A DNA stretch of 64,000 bases from assembly GCF_038502225.1 (NCBI RefSeq), contig NW_027196484.1, positions 25,546-89,545 on the forward strand, written 5' to 3'. A model generated the notes under the pieces. It ran no database searches. It saw nothing but the letters and a program-made list of their open reading frames with translations, and was not told the DNA's origin. Below are positions 19,675-30,179 of this stretch, in pieces; position 1 is the first letter of the stretch, and each line of letters starts with the position of its first letter. A program made the translations under genes and the position numbers. This DNA comes from Cherax quadricarinatus (taxonomy: Eukaryota; Arthropoda; Malacostraca; Decapoda; Parastacidae).

Positions 19675-19795
19675 TGTGAAATAATTGGTTAAAGTTAGGG
19701 ACGGAGTGAGTGATGATGAATGTGTTTCTTCTTTTTAGGGTCACCCTGCCTCAATGGGAAATGGCCAATGTGTTAATAAAACAAAAAAAAAATAG
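19675..19795 (+). mobile_element. RTE 3' tail remnant
   Basis: Carries 'ggtcaccctgcctcaatggg' and an A-rich end, the diagnostic 3' tail of the RTE family, without coding sequence. Confidence 0.7.
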
Positions 19796-20280
19796 TTTGC
19801 TGTTGTTGTTCTCTATGCATAGATATGTGAGATATGAGTAGACAAGTGGTATAGATTAGGGTACAGCACCTTCTATTGCCAAATTCTCCTGGGCTACTAT
19901 CCTGCCACTAATGTGAAATGCACGCCGGTTAAACGTTTTGCACTCTGACAGGATTGCTGGTGTTTTCTCTTTGTCTCATGAACATGTAAGATAGCAGGTA
20001 AATTTTACAAACCTACTCTTACATTCTGTTTACGTTACTTTCCAGTGTTTCTTTATATTTACTTTCCACTTGAGGAGGCTTTGTCTGAGTTCAGGCGACA
20101 GGGGTAATGAACCTTAGAATCATGGAAAATATAGAGAAAATTTAATGAAAATTGTACTGTCATAGTTTTGGCTATGAAAAACACTCCAAATTGGTACAAA
20201 AACACTGCAGAAACTCTACAAAAACACACACAATATACAAAAACAAAAAACTACAAAAGACTACAAAAATACATCACCAT

Positions 20281-20470
20281 CCAGGTCATTTCCTGGTTGA
20301 GGTTTCCTTATGACACTGACCAACCAGGCTGTGGTTCGTATGTCAGTTTGCGTGCGGCCAGTAGTAACAGCCTGGTTGATCAGACCCTGATCCACCACGA
20401 GGCCTGGTCTCAGATCAAGCCACGGGGGTGTTGATCCCTGAAACCCTCTCCAGGTAAACTCCAGGTAGTG
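20281..20470 (+). repeat. decapod-type SINE in VPS37A intron
   Basis: Runs from 'tttcctggttgaggtttcc' through 'ggcctggtctcagatcaagc' to 'ccctctccaggtaaactcca'. The last motif is typical of a SINE I know as common in decapod genomes. It ends about 40 bases before the VPS37A exon at 20511. Confidence 0.65.
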
Positions 20471-20510
20471 AGGGACTATTACTCAAACTGATTGATTTTT
20501 TATATTTCAG

Positions 20511-20662
20511 AGGCTAATTTGGAACGTAGTGGTGACTATGAACGTACACGAGATGCAATAATCCAAAAGCTCGAAGAATTCACCTCATTACGTACCAGCT
20601 TTGAGGAATTGACGCAAATGCAGCTGAAGGCTTCCGAGAAACTGGCTCCAGCAAGCATACAG
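20511..20662 (+). CDS. VPS37A: VPS37A coding exon: Mod(r) middle helix
   Basis: An exon of 152 bases between ttatatttcag and CAG|gtaagc. The first two bases complete the AAG codon split over the previous intron, giving LAKANLERSGDYERTRDAII across the junction. The frame then reads KLEEFTSLRTSFEELTQMQ and ends APASIQ. This corresponds to the VPS37A stretch 'EELARKNL..E..LEAKR..VLDKYE.L..MKSTFE', the central coiled helix of the Mod(r) domain. A SINE of the decapod 'aggcctggtctcagatcaagcc' type lies about 40 bases upstream of the acceptor, inside the intron. Confidence 0.87.
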
Positions 20663-20929
20663 GTAAGCATTATTTTTGTGTTTATTCCATGTAACTCAGT
20701 GGTCTTCAACCTTCCTACACAAGTGGGCTACATTTGATTGTCAGATGTATGTAATGAGGGCTGCATGGTTTTGTTGACACTGTGCAATGTGGAACCTACA
20801 TAAAAGTGAATTCATGATTTCATTTGAGGGCCACATCCATTTCATAGAAGAGCCACATGTGGTCTGCAGGCAGCAAGTTGGGGACCCCTGATATAACTGA
20901 TTCAATACAGATTAGTTGCAGTTGATAAA

Positions 20930-21085
20930 GTTCAGTACTACTGTTATATGGGCAAATGCTAAACCCATAAGGGTCATCCAGCATTTGGGGAATGGGAGGT
21001 AATTAAGTTTGATTCAGGGGAGTGAGTGGCAGCCCTGATTCCTTGGATCAAGAGCCCTTCACCATCAGAACGCCCCATCCACCCT
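20930..21085 (+). repeat. decapod-type SINE fragment
   Basis: Degenerate copy of the 'gctaaacccataagggtcat ... ggatcaagagcccttcacca' SINE also seen at 40245 and 49055. Confidence 0.6.
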
Positions 21086-21168
21086 AGCTGGTAGATTGAT
21101 AATGTTCAGACTGAGTAGTACCCTAGTGTAAATAAGTCATTTTGACTTTTTTGGGGTTCTTTCTTTAT

Positions 21169-21639
21169 GTTTTTTTTTTTTTCAACAAACCGGCCGTATC
21201 CCACCGAGGCAGGGTGGCCCAAAAAGAAAAACGAAAGTTTCTCTTTTTAAATTTAGTAATTTATACAGGAGAAGGGGTTACTAGCCCCTTGCTCCTGGCA
21301 TTTTAGTCGCCTCTTACAACACGCATGGCTTACGGAGGAAGAATTCTGTTCCACTTCCCCATGGAGATAAGAGGAAATAAACAAGAACAAGAACTAGAAA
21401 GAAAATAGAAGAAAACCCAGAGGGGTGTGTATATATATGCTTGTACATGTATGTGTAGTGTGACCTAAGTGTAAGTAGAAGTAGCAAGACGTACCTGAAA
21501 TCTTGCATGTTTATGAGACAGAAAAAAAGACACCAGCAATCCTACCATCATGTAAAACAATTACAGGCTTTCATTTTACACTCACTTGGCAGGACGGTAG
21601 TACCTCCCTGGGCGGTTGCTGTCTACCAACCTACTACCT
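21169..21639 (-). mobile_element. non-autonomous RTE-derived element, complete (-)
   Basis: About 470 bases. The minus-strand 5' end is ggtagtaggttggtagacag and the 3' end is 'gggccaccctgcctcggtgg' followed by a poly(A)-like tail (t-run at 21169-21180). It joins the 5' leader of the RTE at 34016-34430 directly to about 60 bases of its 3' tail. Confidence 0.88.
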
Positions 21640-21814
21640 AGGGTGATAATTAATGTGTGCAAAATATGTTTCTACCTATTTTTTTTATCATGGGAGCATT
21701 ATTATTTAATGGCATAATGGTCATAACTATACAATGCTCATCTTAACTATGTTATGGGGGAATCTTTAGGGGGGATTATTACAGGAAAAATAGTCACAAA
21801 ATCATAATCTAACA

Positions 21815-22600
21815 CAAAGTGAGAGTGAATGTATTCAGATATTTAGGAGTGGACATGTCAGCAGATGGGTCTATGAAGGATGAGGTGAATCATAGAATTG
21901 ATGAGGGAAAAAGGGTGAGTGGTGCACTTAGGGGTCTGTGGAGACAAAGAACTTTGTCCGTGGAAGCAAAGAGGGGAATGTATGAGAGTATAGTTGTACC
22001 AACACTCTTATATGGGTGTGAAGCATGAATGATGAATGTTGCAATGAAGAGAAGGCTCGAGGCAGTGGAGATGTCATGTCTGAGGGCAATAAGTGGTGTG
22101 AATATAATGCAGAGAATTCGTAGTTTGGAAATTAGGAGAAAGTGTGGGATTACCAAAACTATTATCCAGAGGGCTGAGGAGGGGTTGTTGAGATGGTTCG
22201 GACACGTAGAGAGAATGAAACAAAACAGAATGACGTCGAGAGTGTATAAATCTGTAGTGGAGGGAAAGCGGGGTAGGGGTTTTCCTAGGAAAGGTTGGAG
22301 GGAGGGGGTAAAGGAGGTTTTGTGTGCGAGGGGCTTGGACTTCCAGCAAGCATGCATGAGCATATTTGATAGTGAATGGAGGCAAATGGTTTTTAATACT
22401 TGACGTGCTGTGGAGTGTGAGCAAAGTAACATTTATGAAGGGATTCAGGGAAACCAGCAGGCCGGACTTGGGTCTTGGAGATGGGAAGTACAGTGTCTGC
22501 ACTCTGAAGGAGGGGTGTTAATGTTGCAGTTTTATAACTGTAGTGTAAGCATGCCATGAATGGATATGATTCTGGCAAGACAGTGATGGAGTGAATGATA
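21815..22600 (+). mobile_element. RTE-like LINE 3' fragment, mutated
   Basis: Encodes VFRYLGVDMSADGSMKDEV and PTLLYGCEA, then a TGG-to-TGA stop at 22026. The frame resumes with RLEAVEMSCLRAISG and ends in the LINE 3' tail. It is cut at 'gagtgaatga' by a TA-flanked element. Confidence 0.88.
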
Positions 22601-22602
22601 TA

Positions 22603-24242
22603 CAGGTACAAGGCCCCACTTATACGGCGGGTTAGGTTCCAGGCTACCGCCGTAAAGCGGAAATCGCCGTAAAGTGGAACACCCTTTTTTTCCACTTATA
22701 AATGCATACAAACACTAGATAACAAGTTTACACTAACATATATTAAGTTAGCAATAGAACCAGGCATCAAAAAACAATAAAAAGGTACAATACACACATA
22801 GTGCACTCATTACTTACCTTAAAATATTTATAGTCTTAATCTAGGGTGAGACAAGTAGTATTTATTGTAAGAAATCAAGTGTGGTATGTATTGTAATAGC
22901 CAGGCTACCTCACCAGGCCACCCCACCCACACATACTATTCTATGATATTTAAGCATCCCAGAGCGATAAAATGTATATACAGTTCACTCATTACTTACC
23001 TTAAAATATTTGTAGTCTTAATGTAGGGTCAGGAGTAAGTAAATGAGATAAAACGAATAAATGAGAGAGAGAAAGAATGAGTACATGAGAGGTAACAGAA
23101 GCAGAGTTATGTAAACAAACCAGGCTCCCACATCTTATATTTATGTTTATTTATTCTATTGTGGGGTGTATTTATCATCTTTTTATGTTATGTATCGTGT
23201 TTATTATATAATTTTGAAAAAAATATCATGGCTGGATTAATGAAAATGTGTATATTACCGTAATATACGACATTTAATGAGACTCGGTGACTATTATGGA
23301 TGGATTAATGAAAATGTGTATATTACCGTAATATACGACATTTAATGAGACTCGGTGACTATTGTTATTATGGCGTCACTTGTGGAAGTCGTCTGCTCAC
23401 ATCTCACATTTATGTTTATTTATTCTACTGTGGGGTGTATTTATCTTATTTATATGTTATGCATCGTGTTTATTATATAATTTTGAAAAAAATATCATGG
23501 ATGGATTAATGAAAATGTGTATATTACCGTAATATACGACATTTAATGAGACTCGGTGAGTATTGTTATTATGGCGTCACTTGTGGAAGTCGTCTGCTCA
23601 CATCTCACATTTATGTTTATTTATTCTACTGTGGGGTGTATTTATCTTATTTATATGTTATGCATCGTGTTTATTATATAATTTTGAAAAAAATATCATG
23701 GATGGATTAATGAAAATGTGTATATTACCGTAATATACGACATTTAATGAGACTCGGTGAGTATTGTTATTATCACCACTTGTGGAAGTCGTCTGCTCAC
23801 ATCTCACATTTATGTTTATTTATTCTACTGTGGGGTGTATTTATCTTATTTATATGTTATGCATCGTGTTTATTATATAATTTTGAAAAAAATATCATGG
23901 ATGGATTAATGAAAATGTGTATATTAACGTAATATACGACATTTAAATGACTCGATGTATGTAAGTTTATTTAGGTACAGGTATACATAAGTATAATTAT
24001 CAGAGTATATATAAAATATGAAATAACTTTTAAAAACATTTGAAATTTTGGAGTTTCCAGACAAAATGGAGAGACTTAGTGCTTACTGAGCTCATGGAGA
24101 ATGTAAACAAACAGGGTGGGGCACGGTGACCGTATTAGAAAGTCAGGTGGGGGGAGCCGTATAGTGAGTTTTGGTCATAATTTGAAATGTCCGTATTAGC
24201 GGAACGCCGTAAAGTGAAACGCCGTAAAGCGGGGCCTTCCTG
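22603..24242 (+). mobile_element. Tigger/pogo-type non-autonomous element with internal satellite
   Basis: Ends CAGGTACAAGGCCCCAC on the left and GCGGGGCCTTCCTG on the right, with TA outside (22601-22602, 24243-24244). Subterminal 'ccgtaaagcgg' motifs recur on both sides. No transposase is visible. The middle is a roughly 200-base tandem repeat. Confidence 0.8.
23132..23950 (+). repeat. tandem repeat of about 200 bp, four units plus a 68-bp partial
   Basis: Units start 'atctcacatttatgtttatt' at 23401, 23602 and 23801; a diverged first unit is at 23132. Between units one and two a 68-base sub-repeat (atggatggattaatgaaaat...) is duplicated. Each unit includes the perfect palindrome GTATATTACCGTAATATAC. 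Confidence 0.9.
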
Positions 24243-24244
24243 TA

Positions 24245-24508
24245 CATGCATATATGTACACACCCCTCTGGGTTTTATTCTATTTTCTTACTAGTTCTTG
24301 TTCTTGTTTATTTCCTCTTATCTCCATGGGGAAGTGGAACAGAATTCTTCCTCCGTAAGCCATGCGTGTTGTAAGAGGCAGACTAAAATGCCAGGAGCAA
24401 GGGGCTAGTAACCCCTTCTCCAGTATATATTACTAAATGTAAAAGGAAAAACTTTCGTTTTTCCTCTTGGGCCACCCCACTTCGGTGGGATACGGCCACT
24501 GTGTTGAA
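24245..24508 (+). mobile_element. non-autonomous RTE-derived element, 5' truncated
   Basis: Begins inside the RTE leader (acacacccctctgggtttta), passes 'ccatggggaagtgg' and 'aagccatgcgtgttgtaaga', and ends with the tail 'gggccaccccacttcggtgg' then gtgttgaaag. CR1 copy 3 begins right after. Confidence 0.85.
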
Positions 24509-24511
24509 AGA

Positions 24512-26275
24512 AGAGATTATGAGGTTAAAGTTGCAAGAGAATCGAAGACTAACCCAAAAGGATTCTTTCAGGTATACAGAAGTAAGATCAGGGACAAGAT
24601 AGGCCCACTCAAAAGTTCCTCGGGTCAGCTCACTGACAGTGATAAGGAAATGTGTAGAATTTTTAACACATACTTCCTCTCAGTTTTTACACAGGAGGAT
24701 ACCAGCGATATTCCAGTAATGATAAATTATGTAGAACAGGACGATAATAAACTGTGCACTATTAGGGTCACAAGTGACATGGTCCTTAGGCAAATAGATA
24801 AATTAAAACCTAACAAATCCCCAGGCCCTGATGAACTGTATGCAAGGGTTCTAAAGGAATGTAAAGAGGAGCTTAGCACACCTTTGGCTAATCTTTTCAA
24901 CATATCACTACAAACTGGCATGGTGCCAGATAAGTGGAAAATGGCAAATGTGATACCTATTTTCAAAACAGGTGACAGGTCCTTAGCTTCGAACTATAGA
25001 CCAATAAGCCTAACCTCCATAGTGGGAAAATTTATGGAATCAATAATTGCCGAGGCAGTTCGTAGCCACCTTGAAAAGCATAAATTAATCAACGAATCTC
25101 AGCATGGTTTTACAAAGGGGCGTTCCTGCCTTACGAATTTATTAACTTTTTTCACTAAGGTATTTGAGGAGGTAGATCATGGTAATGAATATGATATTGT
25201 GTATATGGACTTCAGTAAGGCTTTTGACAGGGTCCCACATCAGAGACTATTGAGGAAAATTAAAGCACATGGAATAGGAGGAGAAATTTTTTCCTGGATA
25301 GAGGCATGGTTGACAAATAGGCAGCAGAGAGTTTGCATAAATGGGGAGAAATCAGAGTGGGGAAGCGTCACGAGCGGTGTTCCACAGGGGTCAGTGTTGG
25401 GCCCCCTGCTGTTCACAATCTACATAAACGACATAGATGAGGGCATAAAGAGCGACATCGGCAAGTTTGCCGATGACACCAAAATAGGCCGTCGAATTCA
25501 TTCTGACGAGGACATTCGAGCACTCCAGGAAGATTTGAATAGACTGATGCAGTGGTCGGAGAAGTGGCAGATGCAGTTTAATATAGACAAATGCAAAGTT
25601 CTAAATGTTGGACAGGACAATAACCATGCCACATATAAACTAAATAATGTAGATCTTAATATTACGGATTGCGAAAAAGATTTAGGAGTTCTGGTTAGCA
25701 GTAATCTGAAACCAAGACAACAGTGCATAAGTGTTCGCAATAAAGCTAATAGAATCCTTGGCTTCATATCAAGAAGCATAAATAATAGGAGTCCTCAGGT
25801 TGTTCTTCAACTCTATACATCCTTGGTTAGGCCTCATTTAGATTATGCTGCACAGTTTTGGTCACCGTATTACAGAATGGATATAAATTCTCTGGAAAAT
25901 GTACAAAGGAGGATGACAAAGATGATCCCATGTATCAGAAACCTTCCCTATGAGGATAGACTAAGGGCCCTGAAACTGCACTCTCTAGAAAGACGTAGAA
26001 TTAGGGGGGATATGATTGAGGTTTATAAGTGGAAGACAGGAATAAATAAAGGGGATGTAAATAGTGTGCTGAAAATATCTAGCCTAGACAGGACTCGCAG
26101 CAATGGTTTTAAGTTGGAAAAATTCAGATTCAGGAGGGATATAGGAAAGTACTGGTTTGGTAATAGAGTTGTGGATGAGTGGAACAAACTCCCAAGTACA
26201 GTTATAGAGGCCAGAACGTTGTGTAGCTTTAAAAATAGGTTGGATAAATACATGAGTAGATGTGGGTGGGTGTGA
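24512..26275 (+). CDS. CR1 reverse transcriptase, complete RT, endonuclease missing
   Basis: About 587 residues with no interruption. Landmarks: NPKGFFQVYRSKIRDKIGPL, the RT entry DKLKPNKSPGPDELYARVLK, NYRPISLTSIVGKFMES, QHGFTKGRSCLTNLLTFFTK, YMDFSKAFDRVPHQRLLRK, GVPQGSVLGPLLFTIYINDI, GKFADDTKIGR with the FADD pair, LGVLVSSNLKPRQQC, and the C-terminal YWFGNRVVDEWNKLPSTVIE. The open frame extends upstream into the RTE-derived repeat (to 24467), but that fusion is accidental. Without APE endonuclease and a promoter it is unlikely to be expressed. Confidence 0.92.
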   Translation, partial: RDYEVKVARESKTNPKGFFQVYRSKIRDKIGPLKSSSGQLTDSDKEMCRIFNTYFLSVFTQEDTSDIPVMINYVEQDDNKLCTIRVTSDMVLRQIDKLKPNKSPGPDELYARVLKECKEELSTPLANLFNISLQTGMVPDKWKMANVIPIFKTGDRSLASNYRPISLTSIVGKFMESIIAEAVRSHLEKHKLINESQHGFTKGRSCLTNLLTFFTKVFEEVDHGNEYDIVYMDFSKAFDRVPHQRLLRKIKAHGIGGEIFSWIEAWLTNRQQRVCINGEKSEWGSVTSGVPQGSVLGPLLFTIYINDIDEGIKSDIGKFADDTKIGRRIHSDEDIRALQEDLNRLMQWSEKWQMQFNIDKCKVLNVGQDNNHATYKLNNVDLNITDCEKDLGVLVSSNLKPRQQCISVRNKANRILGFISRSINNRSPQVVLQLYTSLVRPHLDYAAQFWSPYYRMDINSLENVQRRMTKMIPCIRNLPYEDRLRALKLHSLERRRIRGDMIEVYKWKTGINKGDVNSVLKISSLDRTRSNGFKLEKFRFRRDIGKYWFGNRVVDEWNKLPSTVIEARTLCSFKNRLDKYMSRCGWV

Positions 26276-26454
26276 GTTGGACCTGATAGCTTGTGCTAAC
26301 AGGTCGGTTGCCGTGTTCCTCCCTTAAGTCAATGTGACCTGACCTGACTAGGTTGGGTGCATTGGCTTAAGCCGGTAGGGACTTGGACCTGCCTCGCATG
26401 GGCCAGTAGGCCTTCTGCAGTGTTCCTTCGTTCTTATGTTCTTATGTTCTTATG
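24512..26454 (+). mobile_element. CR1-clade LINE, copy 3, 5' truncated with complete 3' end
   Basis: Starts in the linker between endonuclease and RT and runs to the natural 3' end, a short (ttcttatg)n array at 26430-26454. Short tandem octamers at the 3' end are a CR1 hallmark. Confidence 0.92.
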
Positions 26455-26650
26455 ATGGTCTGGGATATTGACAGTTTGGAGGGACTTCTAAACTGTCATA
26501 TATGAGTGCCTCTGCAAAGACAGTGATTATGTATGAGTGAGGTGAAAGTGCTGAATGATGATGAAAGTATTTTCTTTTGGGGGATTTTCTTTCTTTTTTG
26601 GGTCACCCTGCCTCGGTGGGAGACGGCCGACTTGTTGAAAAAAAAAAACA
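26455..26650 (+). mobile_element. RTE subfamily-2 3' tail
   Basis: Holds 'ttgacagtttggagggactt', 'ggtcaccctgcctcggtggg' and gacttgttgaaaaaaaa. These features match the tails at 39600-39830 and 39900-40168. Confidence 0.85.
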
Positions 26651-26887
26651 CAGTACAGTACATAAATAGTTCACATGAATGCAAATACAGTATAATATAG
26701 GAACAGGCAATTTAAATACAAATTTAGCAACAGGCAATTAAAAAAGCAACTATAATTTACTTTGCTTTGAAAACATCACCTGACACACATGTGATAGGCT
26801 TGAGAGTGACCTACAAAACACCGGGTGACTGTGCAGTGGGTAATCTTCCCTTTGCGCCAGCTTGGACCTACTGAATGAGGCCATATT

Positions 26888-27183
26888 TTTAATGATGGAG
26901 TTTCGTTTCTAAGACCACACTGGTAAACAAATTCATCGCAAAGTGAGGAGCACACTATAATGGTAATGGGTTTGTGCCAACTGTCTTTGATATTGTTTTA
27001 ATGTCACCTTTCCATCATTTATAGCATTTCTGGTATATTTTTAAATGTTTATACAGTAGTGTACAATATATTGTAATAAACAGAATAAAGAAAATCAGCA
27101 CTTAGGTATGCATTCTGGTCAGAGAGCCCGTAGTAAGTCCAAGCCATCGGTAAAAAAGTATGTCACTAAGTGAGGAGAGGCTG
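26888..27183 (+). mobile_element. TA-flanked MITE, copy with eroded left end
   Basis: Shares 'gtttcgtttctaagac', 'aagtgaggagcacactataatgg' (in part) and the right end 'actaagtgaggagaggctg' then TA with the MITEs at 28510 and 52877. The left inverted repeat is not recognisable. Confidence 0.75.
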
Positions 27184-27369
27184 TAATTACAGTATTTTTT
27201 GGGAAGGTAAATATGGAAAAGCCCGTAATTACATTCAGCATTTTGGACAGATTGAACTGGGAGTACACCTAATAATAAAATTGTATGTTTGAATACTGTA
27301 GCCAATACAGCAACCAGGGTTATTCATTACATTGCTATTCAGTGTTACTCAGTGCAGCATTATTCAATA

Positions 27370-28080
27370 CAGCAACCAATTTTTTTTTTTTTCAACAAAT
27401 CTGCCATCTCCCACCGAGGCAGGGTGACCCAAAAAGAAAGAAAATCCCCAAAAAGAAAATACTTTCATCATCATTCAACACTTTCACCTCACTCACACAT
27501 AATCACTGTCTTTACAGAGGCACTCAGATACGACAGTTTAGAAGTCCCTCCAAACTGTCAATATCCCAAACCCCTCCTTTAAAGTACAGGCATTGTACTT
27601 CCCATTTCCAGGACTCAAGTCTGCCTAACCGGTTTTCCTAAATCCTTTCACTAAATATTACCCTGCTCACACTCCAGCAGCTCGTCAGGTCCCAAAAACC
27701 ATTCGTCTCCATTCACTTCTATCTAACACGCTCACACACTCTCCTCCAATCTTTTCAAGGACGACCTCTACCCCTCCTCCCTTCCCATACAGATTTATAC
27801 GCTCTCCAAGTCATTCTACTTTGATCCATTCTCTAAATGACCAAACCACCTCAACAACCCCTCTTCAGCCCTCTGACTAATACTTTTAGTAACTCCACAC
27901 CTCCTCCTAATTTCTGCACTCTAAATTCTCTGTATAATATTTACACCACACATTGACCTTAGACAAGACATCTCCACTGCCTCCAACCGCTTCCTCGCTG
28001 CAGCATTTACAACCCAAGCTTCACACCCATATAAGAGTGTTGGTACCACTATACTGTCATATCTTCCCTTCTTTGCAACC
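27370..28080 (-). mobile_element. RTE subfamily-2 3' fragment (-), degenerate
   Basis: A T-run followed by caacaaatctgccatctccc and 'caccgaggcagggtgaccc', then the complement of the RTE coding end ('cccatataagagtgttggta'). Several frames are broken. Confidence 0.85.
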
Positions 28081-28128
28081 AGTGTCATTTGTGCTAAAAC
28101 AATGTATTCTTGTATGTACTTATACAGT

Positions 28129-28262
28129 ACTCCACATCATTTCACCAAATATCCACACTAAGGAGAAGAACCATTGTTGTGAGTTGACGGTAATCCAGCT
28201 TGGACCGAAATGTCATCATAGGGTTACTGCCCTAAGTGCGGGTTTTTGGTGAATTGTTCCAG
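28129..28262 (+). mobile_element. possible Penelope end remnant
   Basis: 'cagcttggaccgaaatgtca' resembles the stem-GAAAC part of Penelope ends. It is weak and short. Confidence 0.3.
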
Positions 28263-28345
28263 CCGTGACATTGTGACTTGTTATTCTACTCTGCATCATT
28301 TTTTTAATGTGATTGCAATAACCATAAACCTTTTTCTTCACTCAG

Positions 28346-28465
28346 GAGAGTCTACTAATATCATCAATACAGTCTGAGGAAGAAAGTGAAAAAATAGCAG
28401 AAGACTTCTTACAAAAACACATTGATGTTGAATCATTTTTGGGTAGCTATTTGGAAAAGAGAATA
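28346..28465 (+). CDS. VPS37A: VPS37A coding exon: ESCRT-I headpiece helix
   Basis: An exon of 120 bases (40 codons, phase 0 at both ends) between cttcactcag and ATA|gtaagt. It contains SEEESEKIAEDFLQ followed by HIDVESFLGSYLEKRI. This matches the very conserved VPS37 motif 'EEESD.IAEDFL.G.M..DDFL..F...R', in the part of Mod(r) that packs into the ESCRT-I headpiece. The CAG|GAG entry joins the previous exon in frame. A 322-bp TA-flanked MITE starts 44 bases after the donor, so intron growth has reached close to the splice site. Confidence 0.9.
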
Positions 28466-28509
28466 GTAAGTACACTACAGTGCTTCAATTATCTGTTATT
28501 CAGTATATA

Positions 28510-28831
28510 CAGCCTCTCCTCACTTAGCAACGGAGTTCCGTTACTAAGACTACGTCGTTAAATGAATTTGTCGCTAAGTGAGGAGCATGCTATAATGGTA
28601 GTGAGTTTATGTCAGCCATCTTTGATATTGTTTTAATGTCACCTTTGCACCATTTATAACATTTCTGGTATATTTTTAAATGTTTATTAAGTAGTGTACT
28701 GTATATTGACATAAACAGAGTAGAGGAAATCAGCTCTAATATACATTATTTAGGTATGAATACTGGTCAGAGAGCCTGTCATAAGTCCGAGGCATCAGTA
28801 AACGAGTACGTCGCTAAGTGAGGAGAGGCTG
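28510..28831 (+). mobile_element. TA-flanked MITE, best copy
   Basis: Inverted ends CAGCCTCTCCTCACTTAGCA and GCTAAGTGAGGAGAGGCTG with TA on both sides (28508-28509, 28832-28833), 322 bases, non-coding. This is Tc1/mariner-pogo-type structure. It lies 44 bases downstream of a VPS37A splice donor. Confidence 0.9.
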
Positions 28832-28849
28832 TATATAAAAAATGGATTA

Positions 28850-29275
28850 AAGAAATTACAAGGCGGGGTGGCCAAAGGTATAATTCATAGGTCTCGGGGA
28901 AAATTGTTGAGGTGGTATGGTTATATAGAGAGGATGGACAGGAATAGTTTGATCAAGATGGTGTAGAAATGTAGGGTTGAAGGTAGGAAGGGGAGAGGTC
29001 CCAAGAATGATTGGAGGGAAGGGAGTATATTGAAGCTTTGAGTTTTAGAGGCTAGAGCATTCAACTGGCTTGCACGAGTATGTTAGGCGTGAATGGAGAC
29101 TTAAGTGGTTTTTTAATGGACATGCTGTTGGAGTGTGAGCATGGTAACTTCTATGAAGGGATTCAGGGAGGTTGGTTAGCCAGACTCAAGTCCTGGAGGT
29201 GGGAAAGGCAGTGCCTGCACTTTGAAGGTGGGGTGGGGACTTCGCAGTTGGAGGGGTAATCTGTGGGAGACTGCC
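28850..29275 (+). mobile_element. divergent RTE-like 3' end (+)
   Basis: Recognisable 'ggtataattcataggtct', 'ttgttgaggtggtatggtta' (FGHVER region), 'ggggagaggtcccaagaatg' (the RGRPRKG region) and the tail 'agtcctggaggtgggaaagg'. An older subfamily with stops. Confidence 0.75.
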
Positions 29276-29394
29276 ATTGAGTTAAAATACATGTATAAGT
29301 GACCAACATTCAGAAGTACAAAAATAATGCTGTTTCTGGTCTGCTAGAGAGAATGCTGACCAGGGTCTAAAGTTGTGATGAATGGTTTGAAAAA

Positions 29395-29955
29395 CCGACA
29401 AGTTGAAGATTGAGACACTTATGCAGCATATGGGAATCTTTATTAAGGAAACGTTTTGCCACACAGTGGCTTCATCAGTCCAATACAAAGAAGGCATAAG
29501 GAGAGGACAAGAATGAGGTAATCAGTCCCTCAACCTGGAGTCGATGTGTTCAGTCCATCAATCTTGTAGAATGTACAGCATAGGGCCGTAGACGTGGCTT
29601 ATATACTGTAGTGAGGTGAGGTGAAGCAGGCGGAGGCGGGGTCATAGTGGTACCATCCACTAGTCGAAGTAGGTCTTCGTCCAAAGGTTGAACAAGTGTT
29701 GAAGAAATCTTTGTAACAAGATCCCATGTTGCTGCAGTGTCTGACAGTTGTGATGAATGGTTTGAAAAACCGACAAGTTGAAGATTGAGACACTTATGCA
29801 GCATATGGAAATCTTTGTAACAAGATCATGGGATCTTGTTACAAAGATTTCTTCAACACTTGTTCAACCTTTGGACGAAGACCTACTTCGACTAGTGGAT
29901 GGTACCACTATGACCCCGCCTCCGCCTGCTTCACCTCACCTCACTACAGTATATA
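29395..29955. mobile_element. Penelope-derived fold-back cluster
   Basis: Inverted copies of a non-coding Penelope end: 'ggaaacgttttgccacacag' and 'cttcatcagtcc' give, on the minus strand, CTGATGA...GCCAC/GTGGC...AAAACG. The stretch 29600-29720 recurs inverted at 29830-29950 (cgaagtaggtcttcgtcc). 'gttgtgatgaatggtttgaa' also occurs twice directly. It ends at the TTAA of the piggyBac element. Confidence 0.7.
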
Positions 29956-30179
29956 TTAACTCTTTGACTGTTTCTGAGTTGTATATATACGTCTTTTATG
30001 CGCCACTGTTTCTGACGTATTTATACGCGTAAATTCTAGCGGCTTCAAATCAAGCGGGAGAAAGCTGGTAGGCCTACATGAGAGAAAATGGGTCTTGAGT
30101 GGTGGGTGTACACCCTGTGAAAAAAATTTGGGACTCAGTGGTGCATTGTGGGATGCCATCTTGATAGTCCATTTTCACC

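Noticed and set aside
23241..23950. Palindrome GTATATTACCGTAATATAC considered as a rolling-circle origin motif
   Set aside because: It is not the TAATATTAC-type nick site and no Rep-like gene is near; treated as satellite content.
24467..24511. N-terminal extension of the CR1 frame (MGHPTSVGYG...)
   Set aside because: It is translated RTE-derived repeat sequence joined by chance to the CR1 fragment.
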